The notes beneath the pieces were generated by a model. It saw only the letters and a list, made by a program, of their open reading frames with translations, searched no databases and was not told where the DNA came from. The translations under genes were made by a program, and so were the position numbers. A stretch of 10,638 nucleotides of DNA from Acholeplasmataceae bacterium (GTDB lineage: Bacteria; Bacillota_I; Bacilli_A; Acholeplasmatales; Acholeplasmataceae), in contig JAUSOA010000133.1 in assembly GCA_030656435.1 (NCBI GenBank), positions 1 through 10,638 on the forward strand, in the 5' to 3' direction. This document shows positions 6,392-10,638 of this stretch, piece by piece (position 1 is the stretch's first letter; the number at the start of each line of letters is the position of its first letter).

Positions 6392-7468
6392 CTATTTTTT
6401 ATAGTTCTTTGTATAAAATTTTCTGTTTCTAACCTTTGCTAAGTAACGGTTTCCTCTAATTTCAACATAGAGTTCAGTTCCTATTTCTGCGTATTTGATA
6501 TCAATTAATGCACAAGCAATCGGAGACTCTTGATTCGGTAGCATATATCCTGTAGTGATCACTCCAACAACAATATCGTTATGAAGAACATTGTAGCCCT
6601 GTCTTGGGATGCAGCGTTGTAGTAATTCGAGACCAACAATTTTTCTGACTGGATTTTCCTTGTAGGATACTAAAGCCTTTTTACCGATAAAGTCTTCTTT
6701 ATCCAATTTTATCGCGAAATTTAGACCTGCTTCAACTGGATTAATGGAATCACTAATTTCATGACCATAAAGTGGAAGGTTTGCTTCAAATCTTAAGGTA
6801 TCTCTAGCTCCAAGCCCAATGGGTACTACTCCAATTTCAATTGCCTTGTCAAAGACTTGTGTGACGAGATCATGAGTTCCATAAACCTCAAAACCATCTT
6901 CACCTGTATATCCCGTACGGGAAAGAATGACGTATCCTTCCTTGTAAGGTATAACTTTGTAGGTCATGAACTTTAAATCAGGCGTTTCGATATCCATGAT
7001 TTCACCAATATGATTGATGACTTCTGGGCCTTGAATCGCAACTTGACTGTAAGCCTCTGATACATTTCTAACGGTAACATCAAAGGTTTGACTTTGTTTA
7101 GTTACCCACTCAAAATCCTTATCGATATTTCCTGCGTTGACGACAAGTAATATTTGTTCAGGTTTCATGACATAAACGAGTAAATCATCAACGACAAATC
7201 CTTTTTCATCACAAAATAATGCGTAGGTTACTTTTGATGTATCCTCTGGTATAAAATTAGTTACTAAATGATTTACAAATAGAAGTGCATCCTTGCCATC
7301 CACTAAAAATTCACCCATATGCGAAACATCAAAAATGCCCATACCTGTGCGAACAGCGAGGTGCTCTTCACTTATACCGGCATAGGATACTGGCATGTGA
7401 AAACCAGCATATTCTATCATCTTTGCGTTTAACGCTAGGTGGCGATCATGTAAAGCTGTAAATTTCAT
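6392..7468 (-). CDS. gcvT: Aminomethyltransferase, glycine cleavage T protein
   Basis: This 358-residue enzyme releases ammonia from aminomethyl-lipoyl-GcvH and transfers the C1 unit to tetrahydrofolate, giving 5,10-methylene-THF. Conserved blocks are FDVSHMGEF (46-54), the folate-site VVDDLLVYV (92-100, D94 and D95), RTGYTGEDGFEVY (184-196) and GLGARDTLRFEANLPLYGHE (218-237). FIGKKAL (250-256) opens the C-terminal part. Length is typical of the Bacillus type. It is the first gene of the gcvT-gcvH-gcvPA-gcvPB operon. The start follows a GGGAGAG site by six bases and lies about 26 bases after the predicted transcription start. That leader is far too short for a glycine riboswitch. Confidence 0.97.
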   Translation of the reverse strand: MKFTALHDRHLALNAKMIEYAGFHMPVSYAGISEEHLAVRTGMGIFDVSHMGEFLVDGKDALLFVNHLVTNFIPEDTSKVTYALFCDEKGFVVDDLLVYVMKPEQILLVVNAGNIDKDFEWVTKQSQTFDVTVRNVSEAYSQVAIQGPEVINHIGEIMDIETPDLKFMTYKVIPYKEGYVILSRTGYTGEDGFEVYGTHDLVTQVFDKAIEIGVVPIGLGARDTLRFEANLPLYGHEISDSINPVEAGLNFAIKLDKEDFIGKKALVSYKENPVRKIVGLELLQRCIPRQGYNVLHNDIVVGVITTGYMLPNQESPIACALIDIKYAEIGTELYVEIRGNRYLAKVRNRKFYTKNYKK

Positions 7469-7500
7469 TTGTACTCTCCCTAAAAGCGTTTTCTATTTTC

Positions 7501-7506
7501 ATTATA
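7501..7506 (-). promoter_or_regulatory. -10 element of the gcv operon promoter
   Basis: Minus strand TATAAT is a perfect -10, 32 bases upstream of the gcvT ATG. No good -35 is present at 16-18 bases; the best is ATTTCA or similar. A weak -35 suggests activator dependence or low basal activity, which is inference. Confidence 0.55.
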
Positions 7507-7507
7507 C

Positions 7508-7539
7508 AACATATTTTTAGAAATGAAATCTAATATGTT
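7508..7539. promoter_or_regulatory. Inverted repeat overlapping the gcv promoter, candidate operator
   Basis: AACATATT (7508-7515) and AATATGTT (7532-7539) are perfect 8-base inverted arms with a 16-base spacer. Adjacent AGA and TCT add three more complementary bases after a three-base bulge. The repeat begins one base from the -10 element and covers where the -35 should be. Binding by a regulator there would control the gcv operon. In AT-rich DNA, chance palindromes are not rare. Confidence 0.4.
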
Positions 7540-7561
7540 TGAAGAAGTATATATTATATAT

Positions 7562-7590
7562 AAAAACAAAAAAATGGCGTTTCCGCCATT
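7562..7590 (-). terminator. Terminator with GAAA tetraloop after the membrane protein gene
   Basis: Minus strand AATGGCG (7590-7584), GAAA loop and CGCCATT (7579-7573) form a 7-bp GNRA-capped stem followed by a long T-rich tract. It separates the 7615-8478 gene from the gcv promoter on the same strand. Confidence 0.9.
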
Positions 7591-7614
7591 GATTTATAAG
7601 GGTTAAAAATGGAG

Positions 7615-8478
7615 TTACATATTCAACAATAAAATCATTAAAGAGAAGCTCGCAATGAGGGAAAAGAAGTTGGCAACCAGTGCATACACAGTTGCACGAT
7701 TTTTTGATTTTTCCTTTAAATAGTATCTAAACAAGATGATTTCTATTCCAAAGATTAAAATCTCACCGATGACTAAAACTGCAATTTCACCGACGAATGG
7801 GGAATAATAATACTTCATCATGAACATGAACCCAGTCAATGACACCTGAGTAAATAGATTCACATAGGTAACAAATAGATAACTCTTTTTCTTAGCATAT
7901 CCGAAGAGGAATAAAACAATCAATTCAATAACAATCGTTCCAATAATTCTAGAGATCAAATCAATGGTCATGGTTTGAACGGGTAGGTTTTCAACAATCG
8001 TTCCTGCGTTAGAAGTAACGACATCTAAATTAATTCCAGTCAAATCTAATGTGACCTTGCTATTGAATAAAGAGGTTGTAATTGGTTTTGATGTGACATA
8101 TGTATTATCCTCAAATATTAAAATTATTTTGAATGTGGATGGCGGATTATAGGAATGTCTAAAATTATTATCTGAAATCTTTGTTGGGAAATAACCCCAA
8201 GGACGAACAAAAGATGATGATACAAATCCATTTTCAGTAAATGTATATAAAAGACTAGGGAATATTTGACCCTCTTCATTTTCATTTGGATAATTTAATT
8301 GTAATTCTTCAATCGGCGCTAAGGTTCCCTTTTCTAGTAACTCAAGAAAGTATGGTTCATTGATTCCAATGACTTCGATATCTAGAGTTCTTTTTGGTCC
8401 AAAATCAGCGTTTGCTGTAAGAAAAGGAAATAGACAGATGGTGCTTAAAATAAGCAGAAATAAGGTGAGCTTTTTCAT
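7615..8478 (-). CDS. Signal-peptide membrane protein with extracytoplasmic domain and four C-terminal helices
   Basis: This 287-residue protein has no assigned function. Residues 1-24 form a signal peptide (MKK, hydrophobic core, TANA before D25). An extracytoplasmic domain of about 150 residues starts with ADFGPKRTLDIEV. Four membrane helices follow at about 174-194, 200-221, 229-252 and 263-286. The basic loops AKKK and KEKSKNR fall on the cytoplasmic side in this topology. The start resembles the ADxGPKPSL motif I remember from hypothetical Firmicute membrane proteins. The FLELLEKG and PSTFKIILIFEDNTYVTS segments seem to fit that family too, but this needs a database search. The upstream in-frame ATG at 8514 is rejected because it lies within the -10 region; the ATG at 8478 has GAGGT seven bases upstream. 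It is monocistronic, with its own promoter and terminator. Confidence 0.8.
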   Translation of the reverse strand: MKKLTLFLLILSTICLFPFLTANADFGPKRTLDIEVIGINEPYFLELLEKGTLAPIEELQLNYPNENEEGQIFPSLLYTFTENGFVSSSFVRPWGYFPTKISDNNFRHSYNPPSTFKIILIFEDNTYVTSKPITTSLFNSKVTLDLTGINLDVVTSNAGTIVENLPVQTMTIDLISRIIGTIVIELIVLFLFGYAKKKSYLFVTYVNLFTQVSLTGFMFMMKYYYSPFVGEIAVLVIGEILIFGIEIILFRYYLKEKSKNRATVYALVANFFSLIASFSLMILLLNM

Positions 8479-8485
8479 GATAGAA

Positions 8486-8490
8486 ACCTC
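8486..8490 (-). promoter_or_regulatory. Ribosome binding site GAGGT deciding the membrane protein start
   Basis: On the minus strand GAGGT is followed by seven bases and the ATG at 8478, which begins a typical signal peptide. This supports 8478 over 8514. Confidence 0.7.
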
Positions 8491-8509
8491 GTTATCTATT
8501 GTTATTCCT

Positions 8510-8518
8510 ATCATATCA
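8510..8518 (-). promoter_or_regulatory. Extended -10 promoter of the membrane protein gene
   Basis: Minus strand TGATATGAT gives a TGn-extended -10 (TATGAT at 8515-8510). The -35 region (TTCAAG at 17 bases) is poor, as often seen with extended -10 promoters. Confidence 0.55.
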
Positions 8519-8519
8519 C

Positions 8520-8533
8520 GAAATTATCATTTC
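8520..8533. repeat. Short inverted repeat in the divergent intergenic region
   Basis: GAAAT (8520-8524) and ATTTC (8529-8533) are 5-base arms around TATC. They lie between the two divergent -10 elements (8510-8515 on minus, 8553-8558 on plus), where a shared regulator could bind. The arms are short and AT-rich, so chance is possible. Confidence 0.25.
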
Positions 8534-8552
8534 TTGAAGAGTTTTTTGGATG

Positions 8553-8558
8553 TATAAT
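8553..8558 (+). promoter_or_regulatory. -10 element of the lipase/dehydrogenase/HMA operon
   Basis: TATAAT is a perfect -10. The -35 at 17 bases is poor (TTTCTT), and a better TTGAAG is only 13 bases away. The expected start near 8565 falls just before the AGGAGG ribosome site at 8567-8572. Confidence 0.45.
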
Positions 8559-8580
8559 AAAAGAAAAGGAGGGATTAACA

Positions 8581-9372
8581 ATGCTTGTAAATGATATTTT
8601 ATTGCATGTGAAAAGAAATGATGTTGAAAACTCGAAGGGGAGCATTATTATTACCCACGGTATAGCGGAACATTCAGGAAGATATGATGAAATAACTGAA
8701 AAACTGAACGGTGCTTCTTATAATGTGGTTCGCTATGATATTCGAGGTCATGGACAAAGTCAAGGAAAGCGTGGTGCTTTAAAAAGTTATCATCAGCTCA
8801 TTGATGATCTTCATGTTCTAGTCGTTGACGAAAAAAAGAAGAATCCTAAAAAGATATTTTTAATTGGTCATAGCATGGGGGCTATGATTGTAAACATGTA
8901 TGCAGTTAAATATAAGGATGTTGATGGAATCATCTCAAGTGCTGCGCCATCCTATTTTATAAAGGATGTCCTACCCTTTCGATTCATCGGCTATAAATGG
9001 CTTGGAATGATGACTAAAAAAACAAATTTCGCAGATGACCAGCTATCTAGAATTAAAGAAGTTGAAACTGCTTATATACAAGACCCACTCAATTTAAAGA
9101 AATTTCATTTTTCGCTTGCAGGCAATGTGTTTGTGGGTGGGGTTCGTTATTTGAATAAGAGAATTGCACAATATCAAACACCAGTATTAATTCTTCATGG
9201 TGAAGCAGATAAAATAGTTCCTGTAGAGTTTAGTAGAAGATTATTTAATATCATACCAATTGAAGATAAAAGAATCATCACATACCCAGATGCTTATCAT
9301 GAAATATTTAACGATATTGACCGTGAAAAGACATTTAAGGATGTGTTAGATTGGCTAAAGGAAAGAGCATAG
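8581..9372 (+). CDS. Alpha/beta hydrolase, monoacylglycerol lipase/lysophospholipase-like
   Basis: This is a 263-residue serine hydrolase of the Hydrolase_4/S33 group. The oxyanion-hole block THGIAEHSGRYDE (25-37) matches the HGxxEHSGRY signature of monoacylglycerol lipases. YDIRGHGQSQGKRG (52-65) is followed by the nucleophile elbow GHSMG (96-100) with S98. The predicted acid is D210 in LHGEADKIVP and the base is H240 in DAYHEIFND, so the triad is complete. With no signal peptide it should act in the cytoplasm, probably hydrolysing monoacylglycerol or lysophospholipid esters; the exact substrate cannot be read from sequence. The ATG follows AGGAGG by eight bases. It is the first gene of a three-gene operon and ends 18 bases before the dehydrogenase start. 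Confidence 0.92.
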   Translation: MLVNDILLHVKRNDVENSKGSIIITHGIAEHSGRYDEITEKLNGASYNVVRYDIRGHGQSQGKRGALKSYHQLIDDLHVLVVDEKKKNPKKIFLIGHSMGAMIVNMYAVKYKDVDGIISSAAPSYFIKDVLPFRFIGYKWLGMMTKKTNFADDQLSRIKEVETAYIQDPLNLKKFHFSLAGNVFVGGVRYLNKRIAQYQTPVLILHGEADKIVPVEFSRRLFNIIPIEDKRIITYPDAYHEIFNDIDREKTFKDVLDWLKERA

Positions 9373-9376
9373 AAAA

Positions 9377-9381
9377 AGGAG
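9377..9381 (+). promoter_or_regulatory. Ribosome binding site AGGAG deciding the dehydrogenase start
   Basis: AGGAG is only three bases from the ATG at 9385 but nine from the ATG at 9391. The second also matches the usual family opening MKxxxIGxGxMG, so 9391 is preferred. Confidence 0.7.
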
Positions 9382-9390
9382 AAGATGAAG

Positions 9391-10242
9391 ATGAAAGTTG
9401 CATGGATTGGAACAGGTGTCATGGGAAAGCCCATGGTCAATCATTTAAGCGCTGCAGGCTATCAAATTACAGCCTATAATAGAACTTTTGAAAAAGCGAA
9501 GGCATTAGAACCGAATGTAAAAGCAGTAGAAACGATTAAGGAATGTGTCAAAGATGCTGATTTTATTTTTTCAATCGTTGGATATCCCAGAGATGTTAAA
9601 GAAACCTATCTAGAGGTGATGAAGTATGCTAAAAAAGGAGCGATATTGGTCGATATGACAACATCCTCACCAACACTCGCAATAGAACTTTATGATAAGG
9701 CTTGGAAGCTAGGACTAAGAATGCTAGACGCACCAGTCACAGGTGGTGATATTGGTGCAATTAACGCGACTCTTTCAATTATGGTAGGTGGCGATAAGGA
9801 AATATTTGAAACTGTTTTACCGTTATTCAAAATCATGGGCAAAACCGTTACCTTTATGGGGAAAGCGGGGTCAGGTATGCATGCGAAGCTTGCAAACCAG
9901 ACTGTGATAGCAGGAAATATTATTGGTATTACTGAAGCACTTGTTTATGCGAAAACAAAGGGCTTAGATTTAGAAGCAATGCTGGGAGTTATCACAGGTG
10001 GGTCAGCCAATTCATGGCAAGCCCAATATAATGGATCCAAAATGATCAATAAAGACTATACCCCAGGCTTTTATGTTAAGCATTACCTAAAGGATTTAAA
10101 GCTTGTATTAGAAGAAAAAAGAGATTTAAAGCTTCAAGGTGTAGAAAATGCATGCAAAGCATATCAAATTCTATCAGATCATGGTTTCGCAGAGAATGGT
10201 ACACAAAGTATCATTGAGTATTATCTAAGAAATATGATGTAA
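9391..10242 (+). CDS. Beta-hydroxyacid dehydrogenase, 3-hydroxyisobutyrate dehydrogenase family
   Basis: This 283-residue NAD(P)-dependent oxidoreductase acts on a 3-hydroxyacid of unknown identity. The Rossmann fold opens with VAWIGTGVMGKPM (3-15). YNRTFEKA (29-36) follows beta-2; the N-R-T pattern after it often indicates NADP use, although this is not decisive. The substrate motif is LDAPVTGGDIGA (112-123). The catalytic block GSGMHAKLANQ (160-170) gives K166 and N169 as the expected catalytic lysine and nearby asparagine. The C-terminal helical KHYLKDLKLVLEE (230-242) is also typical. Length is normal for the family. Candidate substrates include 3-hydroxyisobutyrate, tartronate semialdehyde and short aldehydes of the glyoxylate reductase type; nothing nearby discriminates. 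It lies between the lipase and HMA genes with spacers of 18 and 17 bases, so co-transcription is very likely. Confidence 0.92.
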   Translation: MKVAWIGTGVMGKPMVNHLSAAGYQITAYNRTFEKAKALEPNVKAVETIKECVKDADFIFSIVGYPRDVKETYLEVMKYAKKGAILVDMTTSSPTLAIELYDKAWKLGLRMLDAPVTGGDIGAINATLSIMVGGDKEIFETVLPLFKIMGKTVTFMGKAGSGMHAKLANQTVIAGNIIGITEALVYAKTKGLDLEAMLGVITGGSANSWQAQYNGSKMINKDYTPGFYVKHYLKDLKLVLEEKRDLKLQGVENACKAYQILSDHGFAENGTQSIIEYYLRNMM

Positions 10243-10247
10243 GAAAA

Positions 10248-10253
10248 GGGAGG
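10248..10253 (+). promoter_or_regulatory. Ribosome binding site GGGAGG deciding the HMA start
   Basis: GGGAGG is three bases from the ATG at 10257 and six from the directly following ATG at 10260. The latter has the better spacing and is used here; the difference is one residue. Confidence 0.55.
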
Positions 10254-10259
10254 TCTATG

Positions 10260-10508
10260 ATGCCAATTGTTTACTTGAGTTTTATTGGAGAACATTGTGA
10301 CGGGTGCTTGACATCCATAGAACATGCACTTTATACACTCGGAGTAGAGCAATTCACCTATGATTTCACACATGCACACGCTAAAATCATTTTTAATAGA
10401 GATCAAGTTGAGCTTGATCAAATCATGAATGCCATTTCTCATCTAGGCTATGAGCCAAACATCGTCGATTTAATCGAATACAATGAGGATGCTGTTGAAG
10501 AAGAGTAA
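10260..10508 (+). CDS. Small HMA-type (heavy-metal-associated) protein with CxxC motif
   Basis: This 82-residue protein fits the HMA/copper-chaperone pattern of a beta-alpha-beta-beta-alpha-beta fold. Strand VYLSF is followed by the metal loop GEHCDGC (10-16, C13 and C16) and helix LTSIEHALYTLGV. Strands FTYDF and HAKIIF, helix ELDQIMNAISHLGYEP and a terminal strand complete the fold. The last residues form an acidic tail (EYNEDAVEEE). The classic loop is GMTCxxC; here Met-Thr is replaced by Glu-His, so the ligand set may differ. Family members carry Cu(I), Zn or Hg to P-type ATPases or repressors, but no such gene lies in the window. Co-operonic placement with a lipase and a dehydrogenase is unexpected. 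A non-metal redox role for the CxxC cannot be excluded. Confidence 0.75.
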   Translation: MPIVYLSFIGEHCDGCLTSIEHALYTLGVEQFTYDFTHAHAKIIFNRDQVELDQIMNAISHLGYEPNIVDLIEYNEDAVEEE

Positions 10509-10520
10509 ATAAAGAGAATG

Positions 10521-10575
10521 GGACTGTAACGAAATGAAGAGTTAGATTTCTTCATGGACGGAACAGTCCTTTTTT
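10521..10575 (+). terminator. Long two-part terminator of the lipase/dehydrogenase/HMA operon
   Basis: An outer stem pairs GGACTGT (10521-10527) with ACAGTCC (10563-10569) and is followed by six Ts. It encloses an inner hairpin, ATGAAGA (10534-10540) with TCTTCAT (10549-10555). It starts 12 bases after the HMA stop codon. The folded length, about 50 bases, is more than a minimal terminator needs. Confidence 0.8.
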
Positions 10576-10594
10576 CTTCATAATGCTTGTAAGA

Positions 10595-10603
10595 TGTGGA
10601 TAA
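10595..10603 (-). promoter_or_regulatory. Consensus DnaA box
   Basis: TGTGGATAA is the exact complement of the DnaA consensus TTATCCACA. A degenerate box, TTGTCCAAA (10605-10613, two mismatches), follows in the opposite orientation. A perfect 9-mer is expected by chance about 0.08 times in a window of this size on both strands. The region to the right is cut by the window edge, so origin or promoter function cannot be told. Confidence 0.5.
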
Positions 10604-10638
10604 CTTGTCCAAAATATCTATTTTTCGACATGTTTAAA

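Noticed and set aside
7469..7614. Glycine riboswitch upstream of gcvT
   Set aside because: The predicted leader is about 26 bases, and the rest of the gap is taken by the promoter, the inverted repeat and a terminator. No tandem aptamer architecture is visible.
10221..10442. Minus strand ORF opposite the HMA gene
   Set aside because: It is the shadow of the + strand CxxC protein, which has a ribosome site and fits the HMA fold.

Overview
This is a low-GC Gram-positive chromosomal segment. All start sites carry purine-rich Shine-Dalgarno sequences, and intrinsic terminators and sigma-A-like promoters are easy to see. Tryptophan is read from TGG, and gcvPA ends in TGA within an ATGA overlap, so TGA is a stop codon and mycoplasma code 4 is excluded. 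A Bacillota or Acholeplasma/Izemoplasma-type host fits, but the genus cannot be fixed from this window.

Left edge (1-1395, + strand): an accessory cassette. The first ORF looks like a free-standing C-terminal toxin module of the LXG/polymorphic type. It ends in a glycine-rich hydrophobic domain and has no N-terminal delivery domain. The next gene, with very low GC, encodes a small protein with two C-terminal membrane helices and is the probable immunity protein. This is the most accessory-like part of the window.

Middle: a single Mrp/ApbC-type P-loop ATPase (1606-2601, +) lacks the CxxC cluster motif, as Bacillus SalA does. It faces a convergent PhnB/VOC-type protein (2736-3152, -), and each gene has its own terminator. 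The compact glycine cleavage operon gcvT-gcvH-gcvPA-gcvPB follows on the minus strand (7468 down to 3244). It ends in a UUCG-tetraloop terminator. Its leader is too short for a glycine riboswitch, but an inverted repeat abuts the promoter. GcvT, lipoylated GcvH and the two-subunit GcvP carry out glycine decarboxylation and C1 transfer to tetrahydrofolate. The E3 subunit (GcvL/Lpd) and lipoate ligase must lie elsewhere.

Right part: a secreted/membrane protein (7615-8478, -) has its own terminator and diverges from a three-gene + strand operon. That operon encodes a monoacylglycerol-lipase-like hydrolase, a beta-hydroxyacid dehydrogenase and a small HMA-type metal-binding protein, and closes with an extended terminator. 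Just past it is an exact consensus DnaA box (10595-10603), possibly the edge of an origin or of a DnaA-regulated promoter.

No tRNA, rRNA, CRISPR array or complete mobile element was seen. No gene-free stretch exceeds 300 bases.
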